Below, piece after piece: positions 43,661 to 53,164 of a stretch of 64,000 nt of DNA; the first letter of the stretch is position 1; each line of letters starts with the position of its first letter. The stretch is taken from assembly GCF_029269825.1 (NCBI RefSeq), contig NZ_JARJHU010000003.1, forward strand, positions 906,002 through 970,001, written 5' to 3'. The DNA comes from Pedobacter sp. JY14-1. Its GTDB lineage: Bacteria > Bacteroidota > Bacteroidia > Sphingobacteriales > Sphingobacteriaceae. The notes beneath the pieces were generated by a model, which searched no databases, was not told where the DNA came from, and saw nothing but the letters and a program-made list of their open reading frames with translations. The position numbers and the translations under genes are program-made.

Positions 43661-43941
43661 TTTGCTAGTAAAACATGAACCGAATTGTACAGAATGGCAT
43701 GTGTTTTCCTGTGTGGAAATCATTATATTGGTGTGACAAACCCATTTTTTATCTTGCTTCGGAAGGCTGTGGTCCGGCCCATAACCAGGAATAAGGGATA
43801 AAATTTATGAAATAACAGCAGTTGCAACATCTATATCGTGTCCAATGGCGTAATTGTTGATAAAATAAAAAAATACTCAGATGCTTTTATTCAGCAAAAT
43901 CTTTAGTTTAGGGGCATCGGGGGTTTTTAGAAAGGTTATAT
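43661..43941. other. Long divergent intergenic region between ettA and clpC
   Basis: Total gap 341 bases (43601-43941) with no convincing gene. It holds the ettA promoter, a weaker plus-strand promoter TTG-N19-TATCTTGC (43728-43757), and a second -7-like TAGTTTAG at 43904-43911. A CIRCE or CtsR-type operator was looked for and not seen. Confidence 0.55.
43728..43757 (+). promoter_or_regulatory. Candidate clpC promoter
   Basis: TTG (43728-43730), spacer 19, TATCTTGC (43750-43757), one mismatch to the -7 consensus. It would give a leader of ~178 bases. Confidence 0.4.
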
Positions 43942-46482
43942 ATGGAAGCTAAATTTTCACCACAAGTTAAGGATGTAATCTCCTTCAGCAGGGAAGAAGC
44001 CCTGAGGCTGGGACATGATTACATTGGCGCAGAGCACCTTTTGCTGGGGCTGATCCGTGAAGGGGATGGCATGGCAATCAAGATATTGAAGTCGCTGGGG
44101 GTTGATACCGTAAAATTACGCCGTTCCATTGAAGACTCTGTAAGGGGGACTTCCAGTGTTACGGCCAATCTTGGTAATATTCCGCTGACCAAGCAAGCAG
44201 AAAAAGTATTGAAGATTACCTATCTGGAAGCCAAGATATTTAAAAGCGATCTGATCGGTACGGAGCACCTGCTGCTCTCTATCCTTCGTGACGACGATAA
44301 CATTGCTTCGCAGATCTTATTGCAGTTCAGTGTAAATTATGAGATTTTTAAACAGGAGGTAGAAGTAAATAAGAACGGATTCAGGGATGATGTACAGAAC
44401 AGTGCCTCTACAGGTGGCGATGATGATTATCGTGAAGACGAGAGTTTCAGCGGACCTAAAAAGGTTTCTGATATCAAATCGAAGACACCTGTGCTGGACA
44501 ACTTTGGCCGGGACCTGACCAAGGCTGCAGAGGAGGGCCGGCTGGATCCCATTGTAGGCCGCGAAAAAGAGATTGAACGTGTTTCGCAGATTCTTTCGCG
44601 CCGTAAGAAGAACAACCCGATCCTGATCGGTGAGCCTGGAGTAGGTAAATCAGCGGTAGCTGAAGGGCTTGCCCTTCGCATTGTAAAGCGTCAGGTTTCC
44701 AGGGTCCTGTTCAATAAACGGGTAGTAACACTGGACCTGGCTTCACTTGTGGCCGGTACTAAATACCGCGGGCAGTTTGAGGAGCGCATGAAGGCGGTGA
44801 TGAACGAACTGGAGAAATCTACAGATGTCATCCTCTTCATCGACGAGATCCATACCATTGTGGGCGCCGGCGGCGCTTCGGGTTCTCTGGATGCCTCCAA
44901 CATGTTCAAGCCTGCCCTGGCCAGGGGAGAAATCCAATGCATCGGCGCAACGACGCTGGATGAATACCGCCAGTATATAGAAAAGGACGGCGCACTGGAC
45001 CGCCGCTTTCAGAAGGTAATGATTGAACCGGCTACTCCTGACGAGACCATCGAGATCCTGAACCGTATTAAAGAGAAGTACGAGGACCATCACGGCGTGA
45101 CGTATACCGATGAGGCGATCAATGCCTGCGTTGCACTGACGGCAAGGTATATTACAGACAGGTTCCTGCCGGATAAGGCAATCGATGCGCTGGACGAAGC
45201 GGGTTCAAGGGTACACCTGACCAATATTCATGTGCCACAGAACATTATCGATATCGAAAGTAAGATCGAGGAGATCAAACTCGAGAAGAATAAGGTAGTG
45301 AAAAGCCAGAAATACGAGGAGGCTGCCAAGCTGAGGGATACAGAGAAGAACCTGCTGGAAGAACTTGACCGCGCCAAAGCGGAATGGGAAAACGAGACCA
45401 AGAGCAGGCGTTATACGGTGAGTGAAGACAATGTAGCCGAGGTTGTTTCCATGATGACAGGCATTCCGTTGCAGCGTGTAGGACAAACTGACAGTGCGAA
45501 GCTGCTGAACATGTATGAAACGATCAATAACAAGATCATCGGCCAGGATGATGCGATCAAGAAGCTCACTAAAGCGATACAACGTACCAGGGCCGGGTTA
45601 AAAGATCCGAAGAAGCCGATCGGTTCGTTTATTTTCCTTGGGCCTACCGGTGTGGGTAAAACCGAGCTGGCGAAGGAACTCGCGAGGTTCATGTTTGACA
45701 GTGATGACTCACTGATCCAGATCGACATGAGCGAGTATATGGAGAAATTTGCGGTGTCAAGACTGGTAGGAGCGCCTCCGGGATACGTAGGTTATGAAGA
45801 GGGTGGCCAGCTGACTGAAAAAGTACGCCGCAAGCCTTATGCAGTAGTGTTGCTTGACGAGATCGAGAAAGCGCATCCGGACGTGTTCAATATCCTTCTG
45901 CAGGTACTGGACGAAGGCCAGCTGACTGATAGCCTGGGCCGCAAGGTAGATTTCAGGAATACGATCATCATTATGACATCCAATATCGGTGCACGCCAGC
46001 TTAAGGATTTCGGTCAGGGAGTAGGCTTTTCAACCACGGCAAAAATGAACCAGGTGGATACCCACTCAAGAGGTGTAATTGAAAACGCCCTGAAGCGTGC
46101 CTTTGCGCCGGAGTTCCTGAACCGTGTAGATGATGTTGTGGTGTTTAACTCGCTGGCTAAGGAGGATATCTTTAAGATCATCGATATTGAGCTCAAATCG
46201 CTGTTTGGCCGGGTGCATAACCTGGGTTATGAAGTGAAGCTGACAAATGGCGCCAAGGAGTTCATTGCCGAGAAGGGCTTTGACGCTAATTTTGGGGCAA
46301 GGCCATTGAAGCGTGCCATTCAGAAATACCTGGAGGACCCCATTGCTGAGGAAATACTCAAAGGTGAGATCAGTGACGGAGACGTACTTGAAATTGACTA
46401 CGATAAGGAGAAAGACCAGATCGTGGTTGATAACAAGAGCCACGGTAAGAAGAAGAAAAAGGAAGAGGGAAGTGTAGAATAA
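43942..46482 (+). CDS. clpC: Clp protease ATP-binding subunit ClpC
   Basis: 846 residues. Two N-terminal Clp repeats (1-145: [25 protein letters not shown]), first AAA+ module with Walker A GEPGVGKS near residue 231 and [16 protein letters not shown], a UVR coiled-coil segment ([16 protein letters not shown], about 455), second AAA+ module with GPTGVGKT near 567. The tail is basic ([11 protein letters not shown]). ClpC unfolds proteins and feeds them to ClpP. Full length; single-gene unit with a strong terminator. Confidence 0.96.
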   Translation: MEAKFSPQVKDVISFSREEALRLGHDYIGAEHLLLGLIREGDGMAIKILKSLGVDTVKLRRSIEDSVRGTSSVTANLGNIPLTKQAEKVLKITYLEAKIFKSDLIGTEHLLLSILRDDDNIASQILLQFSVNYEIFKQEVEVNKNGFRDDVQNSASTGGDDDYREDESFSGPKKVSDIKSKTPVLDNFGRDLTKAAEEGRLDPIVGREKEIERVSQILSRRKKNNPILIGEPGVGKSAVAEGLALRIVKRQVSRVLFNKRVVTLDLASLVAGTKYRGQFEERMKAVMNELEKSTDVILFIDEIHTIVGAGGASGSLDASNMFKPALARGEIQCIGATTLDEYRQYIEKDGALDRRFQKVMIEPATPDETIEILNRIKEKYEDHHGVTYTDEAINACVALTARYITDRFLPDKAIDALDEAGSRVHLTNIHVPQNIIDIESKIEEIKLEKNKVVKSQKYEEAAKLRDTEKNLLEELDRAKAEWENETKSRRYTVSEDNVAEVVSMMTGIPLQRVGQTDSAKLLNMYETINNKIIGQDDAIKKLTKAIQRTRAGLKDPKKPIGSFIFLGPTGVGKTELAKELARFMFDSDDSLIQIDMSEYMEKFAVSRLVGAPPGYVGYEEGGQLTEKVRRKPYAVVLLDEIEKAHPDVFNILLQVLDEGQLTDSLGRKVDFRNTIIIMTSNIGARQLKDFGQGVGFSTTAKMNQVDTHSRGVIENALKRAFAPEFLNRVDDVVVFNSLAKEDIFKIIDIELKSLFGRVHNLGYEVKLTNGAKEFIAEKGFDANFGARPLKRAIQKYLEDPIAEEILKGEISDGDVLEIDYDKEKDQIVVDNKSHGKKKKKEEGSVE

Positions 46483-46504
46483 CCAGCCTTTATCGGATAT
46501 AATG

Positions 46505-46536
46505 AGCCCCCGGCACCAATGCCGGGGGCTTTTTTA
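46505..46536 (+). terminator. clpC terminator
   Basis: AGCCCCCGGC (46505-46514), loop ACCAAT, GCCGGGGGCT (46521-46530), T-run to 46536. Confidence 0.92.
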
Positions 46537-46601
46537 TTGAATCAGTCCAGGGAATTTTCCCCTGACTTAGTGTTTTATTTACACATTTTATGGACAAATG
46601 A

Positions 46602-46633
46602 TTTGGGTTTGTCAATAATAGCGGCTATTTTAG
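46602..46633 (+). promoter_or_regulatory. Promoter of the SUMF1/oxidoreductase/ApbE/TIM-barrel operon
   Basis: TTTG (46602-46605), spacer 20, TATTTTAG (46626-46633), one mismatch in the -7 box. 41 bases before the first ATG. Confidence 0.6.
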
Positions 46634-46673
46634 GGCTACCTAATAGGTTAGGCCAAGTATTAACATCTTTTTA

Positions 46674-47639
46674 ATGAATGTAAAACTACTACTGCTCGCC
46701 CCGCTGGCATTTTTGGGTATGAGCAGTTCCGCACAGCAGAAACCGGAATCTTATAAGCAGACACTCGAAGGCACTAAATTATCGTTTGATATGGTTGGTT
46801 TGCCGGGAGGTGAATTTACGATGGGCAGCACCAGGGGAAACCCGGATGAAAAGCCGGTGCACAAGGTAAAGGTCGATCCGTTCTGGATCGGGGCATATGA
46901 AGTGACCTGGGATATTTATGAGCCATTCTTATATAAAGACTATGAAGCTGCGCACAGTACCACACCTGTTCCGGCAAATGTCGATGCCGTAACCCGGCCT
47001 ACAAAGCCATATCTTGACATGACTTTCGGTATGGGTAAAGAGGGACAGCCAGCGCTCGCCATGACGCAGTATAATGCGATCCAGTATTGTAAATGGTTAT
47101 ATGCCAGGACCGGTATTTTCTATCGTTTGCCTACAGAGGCAGAGTGGGAATATGCCAGTCGTGCGGGGGCGGGTACCGAATACTTCTTTGGTAATGACGC
47201 TTCTAAACTGGGAGAATATGCCTGGTATAGTGCCAACAGCGATGGTAAAACTCATGTAGCCGGGCAAAAGAAACCTAATGCCTGGGGCCTTTACGATATG
47301 TATGGCAATGTAGCAGAATGGACGTATGACCAGTACCTTCCGGACTTTTATGCAACCGTGAAAGGTGATTTGGCCGTAAATCCGGTAGCGAAGCCGGAGA
47401 AGCTTTATCCGAATTCGGTACGTGGAGGAGCTTATAATGATGAGGCTAAGGATTTACGTTCGGCTTCCCGCCTGGCTTCCGATCCAAGCTGGAAGCAACT
47501 GGATCCGCAGATTCCGAAGAGCAATTGGTGGTTCCCAGAGGCTCCGTTTGTCGGTATGCGCCTCGTAAGGCCTGTAAAAGTTCCTTCGAAGGAAGAAATT
47601 GATGCATATTACAATAAGGCCCCGATTAAAGACTATTAG
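46674..47639 (+). CDS. Secreted SUMF1/FGE-fold protein
   Basis: 321 residues. Signal peptide ending in SSA before QQKPESY. Formylglycine-generating-enzyme-like fold: VGLPGGEFTMGSTRGNPDE, PFWIGAYEVTWDIYEPF, FYRLPTEAEWEYASRAGAGTEYFFG, AWGLYDMYGNVAEWTYDQY and VRGGAYNDEAKDLRSASR. The catalytic cysteine pair of true sulfatase-activating FGE is missing, so it is probably a binding or another catalytic form. First gene of a four-gene operon whose other members are an oxidoreductase, ApbE and a TIM-barrel protein. Confidence 0.87.
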   Translation: MNVKLLLLAPLAFLGMSSSAQQKPESYKQTLEGTKLSFDMVGLPGGEFTMGSTRGNPDEKPVHKVKVDPFWIGAYEVTWDIYEPFLYKDYEAAHSTTPVPANVDAVTRPTKPYLDMTFGMGKEGQPALAMTQYNAIQYCKWLYARTGIFYRLPTEAEWEYASRAGAGTEYFFGNDASKLGEYAWYSANSDGKTHVAGQKKPNAWGLYDMYGNVAEWTYDQYLPDFYATVKGDLAVNPVAKPEKLYPNSVRGGAYNDEAKDLRSASRLASDPSWKQLDPQIPKSNWWFPEAPFVGMRLVRPVKVPSKEEIDAYYNKAPIKDY

Positions 47640-47704
47640 CCCTCAGATTAACCGAAGAAGAAAATACAATATATTCACACAACCAAAACCAAAATAAACC
47701 AAAT

Positions 47705-49030
47705 ATGAACCATGAAGAATTGCGCGACGGGCGCAGGGAATTTCTGAAGACTTCTGCGCTTGTAGCCGGCGGGGTCATGATCAATGGCGTAGCCTTTGCT
47801 GCGGGTGGAGCCCACTCTTCTGTTGACGATACGATTAAGATTGCGCTGGTAGGATGTGGTGGCCGCGGAACAGGTGCCGCATTCCAGGCACTGAGCACTA
47901 AGCAGAACCTGAAACTGGTGGCTATGGCCGATGCTTTCAGTGATCGTCTGGAAAGCGCCTATAAGGAACTTTCTGAGAAGTTTAAAGACAAGATGGACGT
48001 ACCTCAGGAGCGCAGGTTTGTGGGCTTTGACGCCTATAAAAAAGCCATTGCTCTTGCAGATGTCGTGCTGCTGGCCACGCCTCCGGGTTTCAGGCCAAGT
48101 CATTTCGAAGAAGCGATCAGTCAGAATAAACATGTGTTTATGGAAAAGCCGGTAGCGGTCGACTCTCCTGGTATCCGTAAGGTCCTGGAAAGCCATAAGA
48201 TTGCCCAGCAAAAGAAGCTGAATGTCGTCGTAGGTTTACAGCGCAGGTATCAGAATAACTACAGGGACGTGGTCAAACGCATCCAGGATGGCGCAATCGG
48301 TAACATTACGGGTGGCCAGGTATACTGGAACAGCGGTGGTGTCTGGGTACATCCGCGCGAAGCGGGACAGACCGAAATGGAATATCAGATGCGCAACTGG
48401 TATTATTTCAACTGGCTGTGTGGCGACCATATCGTAGAGCAGCACGTACACAATATCGATATTGCCAACTGGGTTAAAAATGCTTATCCGGTTTCTATAC
48501 AGGGAACAGGCAGCCGTGCCTGGAGAACCGGAAAGGACTATGGAGAGATCTACGATAACCATTCTATAGAAATGACTTATGAGGACGGGGCAGTGATCCA
48601 CAGCCAGTGCCGCCATTTTGAGGGAATTGACAACCGGGTAGATGAGAGTTTCCAGGGCACCGGCGGCAGGGTATTCCTGTCTGCAGGCAATGAAGGCAGG
48701 CTGTATGACAGCAAAGGCAAGCTGATCTATAATTACAGCTCAAAGGTGAACCCGAACCCTTACCAGACAGAACATGACGAACTTTTTGCTGCCATCGCGA
48801 AAGGAGAGTATAAATTCTGGGATGCAGAACGTGGTGCAAAGAGCTGTCTGACGGCGATTATGGGGCGTTATGCTACTTATTCGGGAAAGACGATCAAATG
48901 GCAGGATGCGCTTAACGCAAACAACAGCCTTTTCCCTGATCAGCTGGCCTGGGATGCCAAGCCGAAGATACTGCCTGATGCAGACGGATTGTATCCGGTA
49001 CCTACGCCGGGAAAAACCAAGGTAATCTGA
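47705..49030 (+). CDS. Gfo/Idh/MocA family oxidoreductase with Tat-type signal
   Basis: 441 residues. N-terminus GRREFLKTSALVAGGVMI is a twin-arginine signal, so the NAD(P)-bound enzyme would be exported folded. Rossmann motif IALVGCGGRGTGAAF, then ATPPGFRPSHFEEAI, FMEKPVAVDSPGIRK (the EKP motif) and, in the C-terminal domain, WNSGGVWVHPREAG and CGDHIVEQHVHNIDIANW with the catalytic-site His. Such Tat-exported members act on sugars, for example oxidising them at C3. The leader upstream repeats ACCAAAA. Followed after 11 bases by apbE. Confidence 0.9.
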   Translation: MNHEELRDGRREFLKTSALVAGGVMINGVAFAAGGAHSSVDDTIKIALVGCGGRGTGAAFQALSTKQNLKLVAMADAFSDRLESAYKELSEKFKDKMDVPQERRFVGFDAYKKAIALADVVLLATPPGFRPSHFEEAISQNKHVFMEKPVAVDSPGIRKVLESHKIAQQKKLNVVVGLQRRYQNNYRDVVKRIQDGAIGNITGGQVYWNSGGVWVHPREAGQTEMEYQMRNWYYFNWLCGDHIVEQHVHNIDIANWVKNAYPVSIQGTGSRAWRTGKDYGEIYDNHSIEMTYEDGAVIHSQCRHFEGIDNRVDESFQGTGGRVFLSAGNEGRLYDSKGKLIYNYSSKVNPNPYQTEHDELFAAIAKGEYKFWDAERGAKSCLTAIMGRYATYSGKTIKWQDALNANNSLFPDQLAWDAKPKILPDADGLYPVPTPGKTKVI

Positions 49031-49041
49031 CCGGAAAGGCT

Positions 49042-50061
49042 ATGGCCTTAAGAAACCTATTGTTGCTCCTGGTGAGCCTGCCCCTGCTCTTCTCGTTTAC
49101 ACGGGAGGAGCAGCGGCAATATACGATCCATGGGTATGCACAAGGCACGGACTATACCATTAAATATTTTGCTGCGGACAATGTGGTCACAAAAGCCCAG
49201 ATAGACAGTATACTTGGTGTGATCGATGCGTCCATGTCACTGTATAAGCCCGTTTCCCTGATTTCCAGGTTCAATGCTTCAGAAAAGGGCCTGAAGCTGG
49301 ACATGCATTTTGAAAAGGTGATCAGGAAGTCATTTGAAGTCAACAGAGAGACCAGGGGAATATTTGATGTTACCGTTAAACCGCTAGTGCAGGCCTGGGG
49401 TTTCGGGGTCAGGCCCGCCGGAAGTTTTCCTGACAGTGTACAGATCAGGTCTTTGCTCGGCTGCGTGGGTATGAATAACCTGAAGCTGCAGGGGGGGATG
49501 CTGAAGAAGCAGAAGCCTTGTATACAAGTGGATTTAAATGGAATTGCCCAGGGATACAGTGTAGACGTAGTCGCCGGATTCCTGGACCAACGTAAACTGA
49601 AGGCTTATGTAGTGGAAATTGGCGGGGAACTAAAGATCAGGGGGCCAAAGCCCGATGGCAGTGCTTTCAGGATAGGAGTGGAGGGGCCTGCTGACCGTCC
49701 GGATGCCGGGCCGCTGCTGAAACATACCATCGTCCTGAATAACGGCGCGGTAACGACCTCGGGCAATTACCGGAAATTTCTGCAACTGGGCAACTCCAGG
49801 ATCTCGCACCTGATCGATCCGAAGACAGGTTATCCCCTGCAAAGTACGATGATCAGTGTTACCCTGTATGCGCAGGATGCCATCACGGCCGACGGATACG
49901 ATAACGCTTTGATGGCCATGAATGTGGACCAGGCGCTGGCCTTTGTCAATGCCCGCAAGGGAATGGAAGCTTACCTGATTTATCACAATGAAAAGGGACA
50001 GGTCGCAGATACGATGACTACCGGTTTCCGGCAGCTGATCGCAGACGTGCCTGCCCGGTAG
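49042..50061 (+). CDS. apbE: FAD:protein FMN transferase (ApbE family)
   Basis: 339 residues with an N-terminal signal helix (LLLLLVSLPLLFSF). ApbE fold: HGYAQGTDYTIKYF, IDASMSLYKPVSLISRFN, GIFDVTVKPLVQAWGFG, VDLNGIAQGYSVDVVAGFL (magnesium/FAD site) and SHLIDPKTGYPLQSTMISVTL. The family attaches FMN covalently to Thr/Ser of target proteins outside the cytosol. No target with a clear FMN-attachment motif is encoded in the operon, so its substrate here is open. Confidence 0.92.
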   Translation: MALRNLLLLLVSLPLLFSFTREEQRQYTIHGYAQGTDYTIKYFAADNVVTKAQIDSILGVIDASMSLYKPVSLISRFNASEKGLKLDMHFEKVIRKSFEVNRETRGIFDVTVKPLVQAWGFGVRPAGSFPDSVQIRSLLGCVGMNNLKLQGGMLKKQKPCIQVDLNGIAQGYSVDVVAGFLDQRKLKAYVVEIGGELKIRGPKPDGSAFRIGVEGPADRPDAGPLLKHTIVLNNGAVTTSGNYRKFLQLGNSRISHLIDPKTGYPLQSTMISVTLYAQDAITADGYDNALMAMNVDQALAFVNARKGMEAYLIYHNEKGQVADTMTTGFRQLIADVPAR

Positions 50062-50116
50062 ACCGCGGAAAGTACGCTTGGTAACCAACAAACAGATAAC
50101 CAATAAACACCAGATA

Positions 50117-51049
50117 ATGAACAGAAAAGATTTTTTAAGAAATGGCGTTGTCGCTACAGGAGCGCTGGTTGCCGGCCAGTCGCTGAGCGCAGGAGCCTCG
50201 GTCACCGGCAATGGTGCCGCTGCCCTGGCAGGAAAAACCTTTAACCTGGACTATGCCCCGCATCAGGGAATGTTCCAGAACAGCGCAGGAAAAAGTTTCC
50301 TTGACCAGATCCAGTTTATGTACGATCAGGGATTCCGTTCCATTGAGGACAACGGATTTCTGGGCCGCTCGGTAGAGGAACAGGACAAGATTGGCAACTT
50401 ACTGTCTAAACTAGGTATGAGGATGGGTGTATTTGTTGTAGACGGCGGTGACAACTGGAAAGTTTCCCTGACTACGGGAAAGAAGGAGTTCAAAGATAAG
50501 TTCGTCGAAACCTGCAAGCGTTCAGTGGAGGCGGCAAAACGCTGCAATGCGAAATGGCTTACCGTCGTTCCGGGTTTTTACGAGCGTCATTTGCCTTATG
50601 GTATCCAGTTTGCCAATGTTGTGGATGCCATGCGTGCCGGGGCAGAAATATTTGAGCCGCACGGACTGGTTATGGTACTGGAAACCCTGAGCGATACGCC
50701 GGAGTTGTTTTTACAGCAGACCCACGAGACCTATGCCGTATGCAAGGCGGTAAAGAGCCCTTCCTGCAAGATACTTTACGATATTTACCATATGCAGAAA
50801 ACCGAAGGGCAGCTGATGGTCAATATAGACCGCTGCTGGGATGAGATCGCCTATATCCAGATCGGGGACAACCCGGGAAGGAATGAGCCGACAACAGGAG
50901 AGATCAATTACAAGAACCTCTTCAAGCATATCTATGACAAAGGCTATAAAGGTGTCATGGGCATGGAACATGGCAATTCAAAAGGCGGAAAAGAAGGGGA
51001 AATGCGCGTTATCCAGGCCTACAGGGAAGTCGACAATTTCCTGGGCTAA
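50117..51049 (+). CDS. Hydroxypyruvate isomerase-like TIM-barrel protein with Tat-like signal
   Basis: 310 residues from ATG 50117 (13 residues upstream are rejected). Signal NRKDFLRNGVVATGALVAGQ, a Tat-like signal in which the first Arg has an Asn before it and RK replaces RR. TIM-barrel: FNLDYAPHQGMFQN, FRSIEDNGFLGRS, WLTVVPGFYERHLPYG, GLVMVLETLSDTPELF, CKILYDIYHMQKTEG, IAYIQIGDNPGRNEPTTGE and GVMGMEHGNS, all typical of hydroxypyruvate isomerase-like enzymes, with metal-binding Glu/Asp/His. Last gene of the operon; probably acts on a keto-sugar made by the Gfo/Idh/MocA enzyme (inference). Confidence 0.87.
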   Translation: MNRKDFLRNGVVATGALVAGQSLSAGASVTGNGAAALAGKTFNLDYAPHQGMFQNSAGKSFLDQIQFMYDQGFRSIEDNGFLGRSVEEQDKIGNLLSKLGMRMGVFVVDGGDNWKVSLTTGKKEFKDKFVETCKRSVEAAKRCNAKWLTVVPGFYERHLPYGIQFANVVDAMRAGAEIFEPHGLVMVLETLSDTPELFLQQTHETYAVCKAVKSPSCKILYDIYHMQKTEGQLMVNIDRCWDEIAYIQIGDNPGRNEPTTGEINYKNLFKHIYDKGYKGVMGMEHGNSKGGKEGEMRVIQAYREVDNFLG

Positions 51050-51085
51050 CCTGCCGGAATAATCAGAAAGTCTATACTCCAAACC

Positions 51086-52156
51086 TCAGAATAACCGGAG
51101 CTGGGCCTGCGGCACTTTAAAAAGGCTGCTGTCCAGCTCTATTTTTTTCTCGTTCAGATGGTTCAGCCTGCAGTGCAGCCTGAAATTGTCCTTAATCATC
51201 CGGGCAATATTCCCTTCGCCACGCATCCTTTCTCCAAACCTGCTGTCGTTTACATGACCACCATGACAGGACTGGATCATGTGCCATACCTTGTCAAACC
51301 GGTCCGGAAAGTTCTTGCGCAGCCAGTCTTCAAAGATGCCGCCGATAGCGCCGTTCAGCCTTACGATGGTATAGCCTGCCGCTACAGCACCAGAGGAAGC
51401 CACGGTTTTCAGTACTTTGGGGATTTCGTGATCACTGAGGCCAGGTACCAGGGGCGCAACCATTACGCCGACCGGAATGCCGGCCCCGCTCAATTCCTCG
51501 ACCACCTTCAGGCGTTGCTTCGCTGTAGTGGTGCGCGGTTCCATTTTCTGTCTTAGTTTTTCGTTGAGGCTGTTGATCGACACATATACCATGCACAGGT
51601 TCAGCCTGGCCATTTCAGACAGGATATCCTTATCCCGAAGGACAAGCGAATTCTTGGTGATCATGCCGATCGGCTGCCGGTACTCCAGTGCGATCTCCAG
51701 CAATTGCCGGGTAATGCCGAACTTTCTTTCCGCAGGCTGATAGCAGTCCGTGTTACCGGAGATGGAGATCACCGAGACATCCCATGATTTGCGTTCCAGG
51801 AATTTCCTGAACAATGCCGGGGCATCTGTCTTGACGATGATCTTACGTTCAAAATCCAGCCCTGCGCTGAAACCCCAGTACTCATGGGCATTGCGCGCGT
51901 AGCAATAGGTGCAGCCATGCTCGCACCCCTGGTAGGGGTTGAGTGAATAGGCCATTCCTACATCCGGGCTCTCTACCTTGTTGACGATGGACTTCGACTT
52001 TCCGGTGATAAACGTAGTCTTATGGTCTTCTTCTTCCCAGTCGTCAATGCCCTCTTCATGCTCCTTTACGTAATCGTCCCTGGTAAAGCGATTGTGCGGG
52101 TTAAACTGCGCTCCCCGCCCCTTGAAATAATTTTCATGCTGATTGTCTAAATTCAT
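51086..52156 (-). CDS. PA0069-type radical SAM protein
   Basis: 356 residues. Radical SAM cluster in GCEHGCTYCYARNAHEYWG (Cys-x3-Cys-x2-Cys), then FERKIIVKTDAPALFRKFL, ISGNTDCYQPAERKF, MITKNSLVLRDKDIL and VYVSINSLNEKLRQKMEPRT. Close to the SplB-like PA0069 group, whose function is unknown. Convergent with the isomerase operon. Upstream, in the gap to fabI, lie two palindromes: ACTAATAATATTAGT (52168-52182) and CATAAGCTTATG (52189-52200), both candidates for regulator binding. Confidence 0.88.
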   Translation of the reverse strand: MNLDNQHENYFKGRGAQFNPHNRFTRDDYVKEHEEGIDDWEEEDHKTTFITGKSKSIVNKVESPDVGMAYSLNPYQGCEHGCTYCYARNAHEYWGFSAGLDFERKIIVKTDAPALFRKFLERKSWDVSVISISGNTDCYQPAERKFGITRQLLEIALEYRQPIGMITKNSLVLRDKDILSEMARLNLCMVYVSINSLNEKLRQKMEPRTTTAKQRLKVVEELSGAGIPVGVMVAPLVPGLSDHEIPKVLKTVASSGAVAAGYTIVRLNGAIGGIFEDWLRKNFPDRFDKVWHMIQSCHGGHVNDSRFGERMRGEGNIARMIKDNFRLHCRLNHLNEKKIELDSSLFKVPQAQLRLF

Positions 52157-52226
52157 TAGCGAAAATTACTAATAATATTAGTTTTTAACATAAGCTTATG
52201 CAATTTTTTTTACAGGTGTGAGGGCA

Positions 52227-52258
52227 TAAAAAAAGCTGCCCGTGTAACGAACAGCTTT
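52227..52258 (-). terminator. fabI terminator
   Basis: Minus strand: AAAGCTGTTCGT, loop TAC, ACGGGCAGCTTT (12 pairs, two G-T), followed by a T-run. Positions 52232-52258 for the stem, T-run 52227-52231. Confidence 0.85.
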
Positions 52259-52302
52259 AATCCGGCGAACCGGCAGTTATTTTAGATAGTCATCAGGTAT
52301 GC

Positions 52303-53118
52303 TTATTCCTGCAGTCCCATTTTCTGCATCACCAGGTCGCTGACTCCCGTAGAAGAATAGCCGCCATCGTGGAACAGGTTCTGCATGGTCACCATGCGCG
52401 TCAAATCGGAGAACAACGTAATGCAATAATCTGCACAGGCTTCTGCATCAGCATTGCCTAAAGGTGCAATTGCATCCGCATAATCGAAGAAATCGCCGAA
52501 ACCTTTAATGCCCGTACCGGCCGTGGTCTTGGTCGGAGACTGCGACACCGTATTGATCCTTACTTTTTTCTCTACCCCATAGTGGTAACCAAAACTCCGG
52601 GCAATGGATTCCAGCATCGCCTTGATGTCTGCCATATCGGTATAGAAGGGATAGGTACGCTGAGCTGCCATATAAGTGAGGGCCACCACACTTCCCCATT
52701 CGCTGATGGCATCCAGTTTCCTGGCAACAGAAAGCATTTTATGGAAAGACATGGCAGAAACATCTATGCCTTTCATGAAGTAATCGTAGTTAGACTCGGC
52801 ATAAGGGATTTTCTTACGGATATTCACGCTCATGCCGATGGAATGCAGTACGAAGTCGATCTTACCGCCCAGGATTTCCTGAGATTGGGTAAACAGGTTG
52901 GTCAGTTCGTCTACATTGGTCGCGTCGGCCGGGATGATCTGTGTACCGGTTTTCTCCGCCAACGCGTTGATCTCTCCCATACGCATGGCGATAGGAGCAT
53001 TGGTCAATACAAATGTCGCGCCTTCCTCATGGGCCTTTTCAGCCACTTTCCAGGCAATCGAATTCTGGTCCAGCGCACCGGTAATAATGCCGCGCTTACC
53101 TTTTAATAAATTATACAT
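52303..53118 (-). CDS. fabI: Enoyl-[acyl-carrier-protein] reductase (NADH)
   Basis: 271 residues of the short-chain reductase fold. NAD-binding start KGKRGIITGALDQNSIAWKVAEKA, middle DFVLHSIGMSVNIRKKIPY, catalytic Tyr-x6-Lys in FYTDMADIKAMLESIA, and a C-terminus VTMQNLFHDGGYSSTGVS. Last reduction of fatty acid elongation; target of triclosan-type inhibitors. It has a -7-like box TACTTTCG upstream and follows recN on the same strand after 46 bases. Confidence 0.94.
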   Translation of the reverse strand: MYNLLKGKRGIITGALDQNSIAWKVAEKAHEEGATFVLTNAPIAMRMGEINALAEKTGTQIIPADATNVDELTNLFTQSQEILGGKIDFVLHSIGMSVNIRKKIPYAESNYDYFMKGIDVSAMSFHKMLSVARKLDAISEWGSVVALTYMAAQRTYPFYTDMADIKAMLESIARSFGYHYGVEKKVRINTVSQSPTKTTAGTGIKGFGDFFDYADAIAPLGNADAEACADYCITLFSDLTRMVTMQNLFHDGGYSSTGVSDLVMQKMGLQE

Positions 53119-53164
53119 AATGCTTATGGTTAATTTCTTATTTCAAACACCGAAAGTAAGCAAT

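Noticed and set aside
43601..43941. CtsR or CIRCE-type control of clpC
   Set aside because: No matching direct repeat or inverted repeat with a 9-base spacer was found in the gap.
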